Shown here in pieces: positions 8,163-16,243 of a stretch of 64,000 nucleotides of DNA. Positions within the stretch are counted from its first letter, which is position 1. The number at the start of each line of letters is the position of its first letter. A program made the translations under genes and the position numbers. A model generated the notes under the pieces. It had not been told where the DNA came from and did no database searches. It worked only from the letters and a program-made list of their open reading frames with translations. The DNA is from CAIYPG01 sp903864555 (lineage in GTDB: Bacteria > Pseudomonadota > Gammaproteobacteria > Burkholderiales > SG8-39): the NCBI GenBank assembly GCA_947474715.1, contig CANJJT010000002.1, positions 83,543 to 147,542 of the forward strand. Reading direction: 5' to 3'.

Positions 8163-9380
8163 TCAGGCCACCTTCCGCACCGCCGGCCGGTCGGCACGGC
8201 CGGTGAGTTCCGGGTCGACATGGCGTAGCAGCACGCTGGAATCGATTTCATCCACGGTGTTGCAGCCGATCTGGCCCATGGTGCGCGTGATTTCCTCCCG
8301 GTACAGCTGCAGCGCGCGAGAGGCGCCCGCGTAACCGGCTGCGGCCGTGCCAAACAACGTGCCCCGTCCGACCAGCACCAGGTCCGCGCCCATGGCCAGG
8401 GCCTTGACGATGTCGGTGCCGCGGCGAAAGCCGCTGTCCACGATCACCGTGGTCTTGTGGCCCACCGCCTTGATGATGGAGGGCAGCACCTCGATGGGCG
8501 TGGGCGCCGAATCGAAATTGCGCCCGCCGTGGTTGGACACGATGACGCCGTCGGCGCCCTGCTCCAGGGACATCTCGGCATCGTCCGGATGCAGGATGCC
8601 CTTCACCAGCAGCTTGCCCGGCCACATGTCGCGCAGGGCCTTCAGGTCTTCCCAGTTGAGCGTGTCATTGCGCGTCTCGCCGCCATTGCCGTATTCGGAG
8701 GTAATGCGGCCGCGCAGTTCGGCCGGAAAATTCTCCCGCTGCGGCATGCCACCGTTGGCGATGTAGCGGCCCAGGCAGCCCAGCATCCAGCGTGGGTGGG
8801 TGAGCACATCCAGGGTGTTCTTGCGGTTGTAGCTGAAGGGCACGGAAAAGCCGTTGCGCCGGTTGTACTCGCGGTTGCCCGCCACCGTGCCGTCCACCGT
8901 CACCAGCAGCGCCTCGAAGCCGGCGGCGGCGGCGCGCTTGACCAGCTGGTGGGAGAGCGAGCGGTCCTTCCACATGTACAACTGCATCCACAGCGTGCCG
9001 CCCACCTCGTCACGGATCTGCTCCATGCTGGTGATGGAGCCAGTGGCCAGGGAGAACGGAATGCCGGCATCGCGCGCGGCCTTGGCCAGCTCGAGCTCGC
9101 CCTTGTACCACATCATCCCGGCCACGCCGGTGGGGGCGATGGCGATGGGCATGTTGATCGGCTTGCCGAAGATGGTGGTCTTGGGGCTGCGCTTGGACAC
9201 ATCGCGCAGCATGCGCGGCACCAGGCGGATGTTGTCGAACACCTCGCGGTTGTGGCGCAGGATCACTTCGTCTTCAGTGCCGCGGTCGACGAATTCGAAC
9301 AGCCACTTGGGCAGGCGCTGCTTGGCCATGTCACGCAGGTCAAATATGTTCTGTGCATCTGCCGGATCAGGAAAAAACAT
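8163..9380 (-). CDS. FMN-dependent alpha-hydroxy-acid oxidase/dehydrogenase (LldD/mandelate dehydrogenase family)
   Basis: This 405-residue TIM-barrel flavoenzyme has the family motifs in order: PIAIAPTGVAGMMW, TGSITSMEQI, WMQLYMWKDR, VTVDGTVAGNREYN, KGILHPDDA, the catalytic VSNHGGRNFD with the active-site His and Arg, and VDSGFRRGTDIVKALA for FMN-phosphate binding. Such enzymes oxidise L-2-hydroxy acids to 2-oxo acids. Substrate choice (lactate, mandelate, glycolate or another acid) cannot be read from the sequence. The ATG at 9380 is preceded by AGGAGG; the longer frame to 10166 is a shadow of the SulP gene. It lies 140 bases upstream of the UGSC gene on the same strand and may be co-transcribed with it. 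Confidence 0.9.
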   Translation of the reverse strand: MFFPDPADAQNIFDLRDMAKQRLPKWLFEFVDRGTEDEVILRHNREVFDNIRLVPRMLRDVSKRSPKTTIFGKPINMPIAIAPTGVAGMMWYKGELELAKAARDAGIPFSLATGSITSMEQIRDEVGGTLWMQLYMWKDRSLSHQLVKRAAAAGFEALLVTVDGTVAGNREYNRRNGFSVPFSYNRKNTLDVLTHPRWMLGCLGRYIANGGMPQRENFPAELRGRITSEYGNGGETRNDTLNWEDLKALRDMWPGKLLVKGILHPDDAEMSLEQGADGVIVSNHGGRNFDSAPTPIEVLPSIIKAVGHKTTVIVDSGFRRGTDIVKALAMGADLVLVGRGTLFGTAAAGYAGASRALQLYREEITRTMGQIGCNTVDEIDSSVLLRHVDPELTGRADRPAVRKVA

Positions 9381-9708
9381 GGCCCCTCCTAGGTCATTGA
9401 TAGTCGGTGAGACGCCGGGCGGGTGGTTCTGCTGCCACCGCGGGCCGCAGGCGTCCTTCTGGTCCTTCGAGTCCTTCGTCCTGGGCCGCTTTCCCCGTTG
9501 CCGCCACATCACCGTCACAGGGTCGCCGCCGCAGGGCGTAATTGTGCGCCTATTTTCAGACAGGCCGAAATGGCGGGCGCCCCTCTGGCCGGCACGCCGT
9601 CCACAACGCCGGGAAGACCTGCCCTTGTCCTGTCTTTGTCGTGCCCTTTGAGCAGGATCAATACCCCGGGCCCGCGGCGGGTTAGGGTCATCGGGAAGGA
9701 AGAACACC
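9381..9708. other. 328-base divergent intergenic region
   Basis: It separates the - strand hydroxy-acid oxidase from the + strand SulP gene and must hold both promoters. No convincing sigma-70 boxes, repeats or small genes were recognised. Confidence 0.4.
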
Positions 9709-11988
9709 ATGACCGCCACTGACCAGACACCCGCAGCAACGCCTGCGCTCACCACACCAGCGCCTGCACCAGCCCCCGGCCCGGCCTCTGCCGGACCAGG
9801 CAAACTGACCAATGACCTGTGGGGCGGCCTGGCGGCCATGCTGGTCGCCCTGCCCTCGGCCATCGCCTTCGGGGTGGCGACTTTCGCCGCCCTGGGCGAA
9901 GGCTTCGCCGCCCAGGGCGCGCTGGCCGGGATGCTGGGTGCCACGGCCCTGGGCCTGGTGGCCTCGGCCTGGGGCGGGGCACCGCGCCTGATCAGCGCAC
10001 CGTGCGCACCGGCCGCGGCAGTGCTCTCGGCACTGGCACTGGAACTGTCGCAGCGCGGCGCGGAAGCCCCGGAGATCATGCTCATGCTGCTGGTGACCGC
10101 GGCGCTGGCCGGCGGCCTGCAGATCCTGTTCGGCACCGTGGGCCTGGGCCGGCTGATCAAGTACATGCCCTACCCCGTGGTGAGCGGCTATCTGAGCGGC
10201 GTGGGCCTCACCATCATCCTCAGCCAGATTCCCAAGCTGCTGGGCGCCCCCACCGGGGCCAGTTGGCAGGAAGCGCTGGCGCTGCCTTCGGTGTGGACCT
10301 GGCAGGCGGCCGCGGTGGGCGCCATCACCATCGCCGTGATGATGCTGGCCCCGCGCCTGACCAAGGCAGTCCCTGCCGCGATCCTGGCGCTGGTGGCCGG
10401 CGTGCTGGCCTACTTCTCGTTCTCGCTGCTCGACCCGGCGCTGCTGCAGTTGCGCAACAACCCGCTGGTGATCGGCCCGATGGGCGGCGAGGGTCCGGGC
10501 TTCATGGATACGCTGACCATGCGCTGGAAGGCGGCGGAGACCCTGGGCTGGTCGCAGCTGGCCCAACTGGCCGTGCCGGCGATGACGCTGGCAGTGCTGC
10601 TCTCCATCGACTCGCTGAAGACCTGCGTCGTGCTGGATGCCATGACCCGCTCGCGCCATGACTCCAACCGCACCCTCATCGGCCAGGGCCTGGGCAATCT
10701 CGCCTCCGCAGCAACCGGCGGCGTGCCGGGTGCGGGCACCATGGGCGCCACGCTGGTCAATATCGCCAGCGGCGGACGCACCCGCTGGTCCGGCCTCATC
10801 GAAGGGGCGCTGGCGCTGCTGGCCTTCCTGCTGCTCGCTCCGGTGCTCGCCTGGGTGCCCATCGGTGCGCTGGCCGGCATCCTGATCGTCATCGGCATGC
10901 GCATGCTCGACCGCGACAGCCTGCATTTCCTGAGGTCACGCCAGACCATGCTGGACTTCGCCGTGATCGCAGCCGTGGTCATCGTCGCGCTGACGGTCGG
11001 CCTGATCGCCGCCTCCGGCACGGGCATCCTGCTGGCCATCGCCCTGTTCGTGCGTGAGCAGGTCGGCGGCGCGGTGGTGGCGCACAAGGGCTATGGCAAC
11101 CGCATGTTCTCCAAGCGCGTGCACACCACCGAGGAAATGGAAATCCTGGAGAAGCAGGGCGAACAGACTGTGGTCTTCGAACTGCAGGGCAGCCTGTTCT
11201 TCGGCACCACTGACCAGCTCTACACAGCGCTCGAGCCGGAACTGGCAACGCACCGCCACCTGATACTCGACTTCCGGCGCGTGCAGTCGGTGGATGTCAC
11301 CGCCGTGCACCTGCTGCAGCAGATCGAGGACCGTCTGGCCGAGCGCGGCGCGCAACTGCTGTTCAGCAACGTGCCCAAGCGCGTGCCCAGCGGACGCGAC
11401 CTGCACCAGTATTTCCAGGAGGTCGGCCTGGCGAAGTCCACGGGCGTGGAAAGCCATGCGCACGTCTTCGATGAACTGGATGACGCACTGGAGTGGGTGG
11501 AAGAGCGGCTGATCGAGGAGGCGCATGTGGCGCAGGCCCGGGAAAAGCCGCTGGAACTGCGCGAGATCGACCTGTTCGCACGGCGCAAGCAGGACACGCT
11601 GGCGGCGCTGGAAGCCTGCATGGAAGCCCGCGCCTGCAAGGCGGGCGAGCGCATCTTCGCGCGCGGCGATACCGGCGACGAGATCTACCTGATCCGGCGC
11701 GGCGCGGTGCGCATCATGCTGCCATTGGCGGACGGCCGCAGCCACCACCTGGCCACCTTCGGCCGCGGCTCCTTCTTCGGCGAGATGGCCTTCCTCGACC
11801 AGCAACCGCGCTCGGCCGAAGCAGTCGCCTTCACCGACTGCGATCTGTATGTGCTGTCACGGCAGCGTTTCGACGCACTCGTGGAGTCCCACAAACGCCT
11901 GGGCCTGGGCATGATGGAAGGTCTGGCACGGGTGCTCTCGGCGAGGCTGCGACATGCCGATGCCGAGCTGAATGCACTGGAGGGGTAG
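9709..11988 (+). CDS. SulP-family anion transporter with STAS and cyclic-nucleotide-binding domains
   Basis: The 759-residue protein has three parts. A Pro/Ala-rich N-terminus of about 30 residues leads into the SulP membrane domain (about 35-450, with ISAPCAPAAA, YPVVSGYLSG and GVPGAGTMGAT). A STAS domain covers about 480-590 (FELQGSLFFGTTDQL, LDFRRVQSVDVTAVH). A Crp-like cyclic-nucleotide-binding domain covers about 620-745 and has the phosphate-binding cassette FGEMAFLDQQPRSAEA. SulP proteins carry sulfate, bicarbonate or dicarboxylates. The fused sensor domain suggests gating by a nucleotide, which is inference. GGAAGGA precedes the ATG. No partner genes are adjacent. Confidence 0.9.
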   Translation: MTATDQTPAATPALTTPAPAPAPGPASAGPGKLTNDLWGGLAAMLVALPSAIAFGVATFAALGEGFAAQGALAGMLGATALGLVASAWGGAPRLISAPCAPAAAVLSALALELSQRGAEAPEIMLMLLVTAALAGGLQILFGTVGLGRLIKYMPYPVVSGYLSGVGLTIILSQIPKLLGAPTGASWQEALALPSVWTWQAAAVGAITIAVMMLAPRLTKAVPAAILALVAGVLAYFSFSLLDPALLQLRNNPLVIGPMGGEGPGFMDTLTMRWKAAETLGWSQLAQLAVPAMTLAVLLSIDSLKTCVVLDAMTRSRHDSNRTLIGQGLGNLASAATGGVPGAGTMGATLVNIASGGRTRWSGLIEGALALLAFLLLAPVLAWVPIGALAGILIVIGMRMLDRDSLHFLRSRQTMLDFAVIAAVVIVALTVGLIAASGTGILLAIALFVREQVGGAVVAHKGYGNRMFSKRVHTTEEMEILEKQGEQTVVFELQGSLFFGTTDQLYTALEPELATHRHLILDFRRVQSVDVTAVHLLQQIEDRLAERGAQLLFSNVPKRVPSGRDLHQYFQEVGLAKSTGVESHAHVFDELDDALEWVEERLIEEAHVAQAREKPLELREIDLFARRKQDTLAALEACMEARACKAGERIFARGDTGDEIYLIRRGAVRIMLPLADGRSHHLATFGRGSFFGEMAFLDQQPRSAEAVAFTDCDLYVLSRQRFDALVESHKRLGLGMMEGLARVLSARLRHADAELNALEG

Positions 11989-12007
11989 CGGCCGAGGCTC
12001 CAACGTG

Positions 12008-12041
12008 GTTTAGCCCCTTGTCAAAGGGGGTTTACACCGCC
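12008..12041. repeat. Dispersed palindromic element, copy C
   Basis: The core CCCCTTGTCAAAGGGGG is followed by TTTACACCGCC, a tail identical to that of the copy ending at 18563. It lies between the convergent SulP and polyphosphate:AMP phosphotransferase genes and could act as a terminator. Confidence 0.6.
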
Positions 12042-12054
12042 GGGGATCACGCCA

Positions 12055-13542
12055 CTACAGCAATGCCTCTATCCGGTCGCACAGCGACTTGATGATCTTC
12101 AATCGGGCCACGTACTTGTCGTTGGAGGGCACCAGGACCCAGGGTGCCAGCGAAGTGCTGGTTCGCTCGATCATCTCGGCCGCCGCCACCTGGTACTGCG
12201 CCCACTTCTTGCGGTTGCGCCAGTCCTCCTCGGTTATCTTGAACTGCTTGTGGCGGGTCTTCTCGCGCTCCTTGAAGCGGCGGTACTGCTCTTCCTTGGA
12301 AATCTGCAGCCAGAACTTCATGACGATGCCGCCGTTGCGTGCGAGCTGCTCCTCGAAGTCGTTGATCTCGGCATAGGCGCGCATCCAGTCCGCCTCGGCG
12401 GCGAACTTCTCCACCCGCTCCACCAGCACGCGACCGTACCAGCTGCGGTCATAAATGGTGTAGCGGCCCTTCATCGGCACATGGCGCCAAAAGCGCCACA
12501 GGTAGGGCTGCGCCTTCTCCTCGTCGGTGGGTGCGGCGATCGGGATGATCCGGTAAAGCCTGGCATCCAGCGCGCTGGCAATCCGGCGCACCGCACCGCC
12601 CTTGCCGGCGGCATCCATGCCCTCGAACACCGCCACGACATTGCGCTCGCGGAACTTCGGGTGGCGCGTGAGCAGGGCCAGGCGGCGCTGCTCCTTGCGC
12701 AGCTCGGATTCATAGCGCTTCTTGGGGATGGTCTGGCTGAGGTCGAGCTGATTGAGCAGGTCGCGATTGTCGGCCGGCAGTGCCAGCCTGGTGACCTTCT
12801 GCGGCGGCAACGATATGGATTTTGTCGACGTGGCGACAAGCCGCGCCTTCATAGCCTCCAGCAAGGTGCGCGCCACCGTCACCACGCGATACTCCGGATC
12901 GGAGCCTTCCACCACGCTCCAGGGGGCCCAGGCCATGCTGGTCTCGCGCAGAGTGTCCTCGCTGATGCGGTAGAAGCGGTCGTAATACTTGAAGAAGTCC
13001 CAATCGCGTTCGGTGACGCGCCAGCGAGTCTCGGGGTCCGCCTCCAGCGACTTGAGGCGCTCGCGCTGGCGTTTCTTCGACAGGTGGAACCAGAACTTCA
13101 GGATCAGCGCGCCGTCATCGGCCAGCATGCGCTCGAAGCGGTTGATGTCCTCGATGGAGCGCACCATGTCGTTGGCGCGGGCCTGCTTGAACACCCGGTT
13201 GACGATGGGCTGGGTATACCAGGAGCCGAATAGCATGCCGATCTTGCCCTTGGGCGGCAGCGCACGCCAGAAGCGCCACATCGGCGGGCGGGTGCGCTCT
13301 TCGTCGGTGGGCGTGTCAAAGGCGTGGGTGTGGATGTGGCGCGGATCCATCCATTCGTTGAGCAGGTTGACGGTCTCGCCCTTGCCCGCCCCACGCACCC
13401 CGGAGAACAGGACGATGACGGGGAATTTGCCGTTCTTCGACAATTCGTACTGGGCGTCCAGCAGGTCGCCGCGCAGCTGCGGCTCCATGCACTTGAACTC
13501 GCCCTTGGAAAGCTTGTGCCCTATCTCGGCGGCTTCGAACAT
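12055..13542 (-). CDS. pap: Polyphosphate:AMP phosphotransferase (class II PPK2, double domain)
   Basis: The 495-residue protein has two tandem PPK2 domains. Each has a Walker-A-like loop: GVRGAGKGET at about residues 48-57 and GMDAAGKGGAVRR near residue 310. Each is followed by a lid region with RPPMWRFWRALPPKGK or QPYLWRFWRHVPMKGR, and by SWYT/SWYGRVLVERVE. This two-domain form matches Pap, which phosphorylates AMP to ADP with polyphosphate. Length is as expected. It is likely a single-gene unit, convergent with the SulP gene. Confidence 0.92.
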   Translation of the reverse strand: MFEAAEIGHKLSKGEFKCMEPQLRGDLLDAQYELSKNGKFPVIVLFSGVRGAGKGETVNLLNEWMDPRHIHTHAFDTPTDEERTRPPMWRFWRALPPKGKIGMLFGSWYTQPIVNRVFKQARANDMVRSIEDINRFERMLADDGALILKFWFHLSKKRQRERLKSLEADPETRWRVTERDWDFFKYYDRFYRISEDTLRETSMAWAPWSVVEGSDPEYRVVTVARTLLEAMKARLVATSTKSISLPPQKVTRLALPADNRDLLNQLDLSQTIPKKRYESELRKEQRRLALLTRHPKFRERNVVAVFEGMDAAGKGGAVRRIASALDARLYRIIPIAAPTDEEKAQPYLWRFWRHVPMKGRYTIYDRSWYGRVLVERVEKFAAEADWMRAYAEINDFEEQLARNGGIVMKFWLQISKEEQYRRFKEREKTRHKQFKITEEDWRNRKKWAQYQVAAAEMIERTSTSLAPWVLVPSNDKYVARLKIIKSLCDRIEALL

Positions 13543-13622
13543 GTCATTCCTCCCGCGGCCAGTTGCCGCATTTCTTGATCCCGTTTCGCGCCTGTTGCTG
13601 CCTGAAGCGGCCGGCCCCGGCG

Positions 13623-14084
13623 CTAGCCAGCATGCCCGATGTTGCGCGCCATGAGCACGGCCAGCAGGGGCAGCACGGCAACCAGGCTCAGTTCAGCCGT
13701 CAGGAACAGCCTGACCACCTTCAATTCATTGGCCGGAACCGTGAACGCCCCATCCATGTTCACATGATGGCGCCAGCGTGAATAGTACCGAGTCGGCATC
13801 AGGGACAGGCCAGCGACGATGCCAAACACCAGCAGCTTCAGCCAGAACATGGAATTGCCGGCGTAGAAGACCAGGCCCTTGCTCGAGGCGAAAAAACGCG
13901 CGAAGCCGGAGAGCACCACCACGCCCAGGGCAAGAAAATAGAAAGTGTCCAGCCTGCCAAGGCGTTCGATGGCGTCGCGATTGCCGATCTGGCCGATCTG
14001 GCCGAGCAATGCGTATTCGGATGCCACGCAGGCGGCGACCACCAGAATGGCCAGATAGTGCAGGTATGCAACCAGTACGTCCAT
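13623..14084 (-). CDS. DUF2214 family membrane protein
   Basis: The 153-residue protein has four hydrophobic segments (about 6-25, 47-68, 78-100 and 128-148). Conserved elements are YLHYLAILVVAACVASEY at the N-terminus, LDTFYFLALGVVVLSGFAR, and SLMPTRYY. It matches the DUF2214 family of inner-membrane proteins of unknown function found in many beta- and gammaproteobacteria. It precedes pap on the same strand with an 80-base gap, but co-transcription is uncertain. Confidence 0.8.
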   Translation of the reverse strand: MDVLVAYLHYLAILVVAACVASEYALLGQIGQIGNRDAIERLGRLDTFYFLALGVVVLSGFARFFASSKGLVFYAGNSMFWLKLLVFGIVAGLSLMPTRYYSRWRHHVNMDGAFTVPANELKVVRLFLTAELSLVAVLPLLAVLMARNIGHAG

Positions 14085-14344
14085 GAAAGTCCCTTCCCGA
14101 ACCAGCGACTCGCCTCACAATCCGGCAGATCCACCCCTTCAATGAGTAAAGCTTAGTCCTGCACCGCCCCGGGCCCTTGATCCGCATCAAATGCCCCCGG
14201 CGCGGCGCCTGGGCAAGAATCGCGCGTCAGCCGCTGCACCCACCCCAACAGAAAAGCCCCTACGTCGGCATGCGCGGGCCACCGACAGCAATTTCCATCA
14301 GGAAATCTAGCGTGAAAGGGTCTCCACTCCTGAAGGAACCCGAC

Positions 14345-14507
14345 ATGATCTCCTGGGCGTCACTTTTCTGGTCATTGCACTCGTCGCTGCGGTCCTTGGC
14401 TTCAGTGGCATTGCCGGCACCGCTGTGAACATCGCCTGGCTACTGGCCGTGGTCGGCATCGTGCTGCCATCGCGTTTGCCATCATGGGACGGCGGCGGCC
14501 TATCTGA
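14345..14507 (+). pseudogene. DUF1328 (YtjA-like) small membrane protein gene with two frameshifts
   Basis: Starting at the ATG at 14345, preceded by AAGGA, the frame begins MISWA. One base is missing, after which the second frame gives FLVIALVAAVLGFSGIAGTA and NIAWLLAVVGIVL. A second missing base near 14465 restores AIAFAIMGRRRP and a TGA at 14505. With both bases restored the product would be 54 residues, the usual DUF1328 length, with the family's WA--F-VIAL-A-VLGF-GIAG signature. Either the gene is dead or the assembly has two single-base deletions here. Confidence 0.75.
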
Positions 14508-14601
14508 ACGAAGAAGAGGGAACGAAAAAGACCGCGCGATGAAATCGCAACCAGCTGCCGGGCCGGCGCATGGCCGCCCGATTCCACCCAGGGCTGCCGG
14601 T

Positions 14602-16215
14602 TCAGGAGCTGCAAGACAGAGCCGAGCAGCCCGGACGATTGCGCGCCCATTCCGGACGACGGGCGGCCAGCAACGCTTCGTCTGGCTGTTCATCATAGGG
14701 ATGGCGCAACACCCGCATCAGCCTTTCCAGGGGCCCGGCATCCCCCGCAGCCAGCGCATCGATGGCCTGCTGCGCCAGATAGTTGCGCGGAACGTATTTT
14801 GGATTGACCCGGTCCATGTGGGCGCGCCGCACGGCCGCCGGTAGCGCCTCTGCCGCCGCCCGCTGCAGGTATTGCCGCAACCAGCCGGTCAGTTGCCCGG
14901 CGTAGTCGCCCTCCAATACGGTCGGCAGGTAGAGCGCCGGCCGGATGCAGTCGATCAGCGCAGCATCCTCCACCTCGCCATCGGGCAGGCGTGACAGCGC
15001 GCGGAAGAACAGCGTCATGTCGGTCTCGGTGGCCTGCAGCAGCTTGAACAGGCCGTCGATCAGCGCCTCGTCCCCCGGACGATCCAGCCCGGCGACACCC
15101 AGCTTACCGGCCAGCATGCGCGCCGACTCGCGCTCGAAGGTATCGGCAAACACCGTCAGCCCGTGTTCCAGCGGTGCGGTGCCCTGCATCAGGGGCAGCA
15201 AGGCATTGGCCAGGCGCACCAGGTTCCATTGCGCGATGTGCGGCTGGTTGCCGTAGCAGTAGCGGCGTCCCGGGAGGTCGGTGGTATTGGGCGTCCAGTC
15301 CAGTTCGTAGCCCTCCAGCCAGCCATAGGGGCCGTAGTCGATGGTGAGCCCGAGGATGGACATGTTGTCGGTGTTCATCACGCCATGCACGAAACCCACA
15401 CGCATCCATTCCGAGACCATCACCGCGGTGCGCCGGCACACTTCGGCAAACCACTGTGCATAGACCTCGGGCGAAGGCGTGCCCAGCTCCGGGTAGTGGC
15501 TGGTGATGACGAAGTCGGCCAGCTGGCGCAATAACTGCAGTTCCTGCTGCGCTGCGAATATCTCGAAATTGCCGAAGCGGATGAAGCTGGGCGCGACACG
15601 ACAAACGATGGCGCCGGGCTCGGCCTCGGGGCGCCCGTCATAGAACATGTCGCGCACCACGGGGTCGCCCGTGCCCACCAGGCTGAGGGCACGCGTGGTG
15701 GGCACGCCCAGGTGGTGCATGGCCTCGCTGCAGAGGAATTCACGCACCGAGGAACGCAGCACCGCGCGCCCGTCGGCGGTGCGGGAGTAAGGCGTGGGGC
15801 CCGCCCCCTTCAGCTGCATTTCGTAGTGACGGCCATCGGCGCCCTCGAGTTCGGCCAGGGTGATGGCACGTCCATCGCCCAGCTGGCCGGCCCAGTTGCC
15901 GAACTGATGGCCGCCATAGCGCGCGGCAAACGGCTGCATGCCGGAGAGCACGCGATTGCCACCCAGCACTTCGGCGGCGGCACCTGTGGCAGCCGGTCGA
16001 GCCAGTCCCAGCAGGGCCGCCGCCTCATCCGACCACGCGAGCAGTTGCGGGGCAGCTACCGGCGTGGGTGTCACCAGGGTATACCCGGCATTGCGCACCT
16101 GACGCGGGCGGTTGTCGGCCAGCGGATCCCCCGGCAGCGCCTGCACGAAACCGTTCTCCCAGCTGTCGATGCTGGCAAGCTCGCGTGCAATTTGTACGGG
16201 GGTGATCTGGTTCAC
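14602..16215 (-). CDS. selO: Protein adenylyltransferase SelO (YdiU), cysteine form
   Basis: The 537-residue pseudokinase carries the SelO blocks ARYGGHQFGNWAGQLGDGRA (about 99-118), LKGAGPTPYSRTADGRAVLR, GVMNTDNMSILGLTIDYGPYG and PKYVPRNYLAQ. The C-terminus ends RPGCSALSCSS. In vertebrate SelO the residue three from the end is Sec; here it is Cys, as usual in bacteria. SelO transfers AMP from ATP to Ser, Thr or Tyr of target proteins and is linked to oxidative stress. This assignment rests on family knowledge plus intact motifs. The gene lies 28 bases downstream of the MFS gene on the same strand. Confidence 0.93.
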   Translation of the reverse strand: MNQITPVQIARELASIDSWENGFVQALPGDPLADNRPRQVRNAGYTLVTPTPVAAPQLLAWSDEAAALLGLARPAATGAAAEVLGGNRVLSGMQPFAARYGGHQFGNWAGQLGDGRAITLAELEGADGRHYEMQLKGAGPTPYSRTADGRAVLRSSVREFLCSEAMHHLGVPTTRALSLVGTGDPVVRDMFYDGRPEAEPGAIVCRVAPSFIRFGNFEIFAAQQELQLLRQLADFVITSHYPELGTPSPEVYAQWFAEVCRRTAVMVSEWMRVGFVHGVMNTDNMSILGLTIDYGPYGWLEGYELDWTPNTTDLPGRRYCYGNQPHIAQWNLVRLANALLPLMQGTAPLEHGLTVFADTFERESARMLAGKLGVAGLDRPGDEALIDGLFKLLQATETDMTLFFRALSRLPDGEVEDAALIDCIRPALYLPTVLEGDYAGQLTGWLRQYLQRAAAEALPAAVRRAHMDRVNPKYVPRNYLAQQAIDALAAGDAGPLERLMRVLRHPYDEQPDEALLAARRPEWARNRPGCSALSCSS

Positions 16216-16243
16216 TGCGATGTCTCCGAAGATGGCCTGGGCA

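Noticed and set aside
9688..10926. 412-residue - strand ORF opposite the SulP gene
   Set aside because: Gln/His/Gly-rich antisense frame; the SulP frame has clear transporter motifs.
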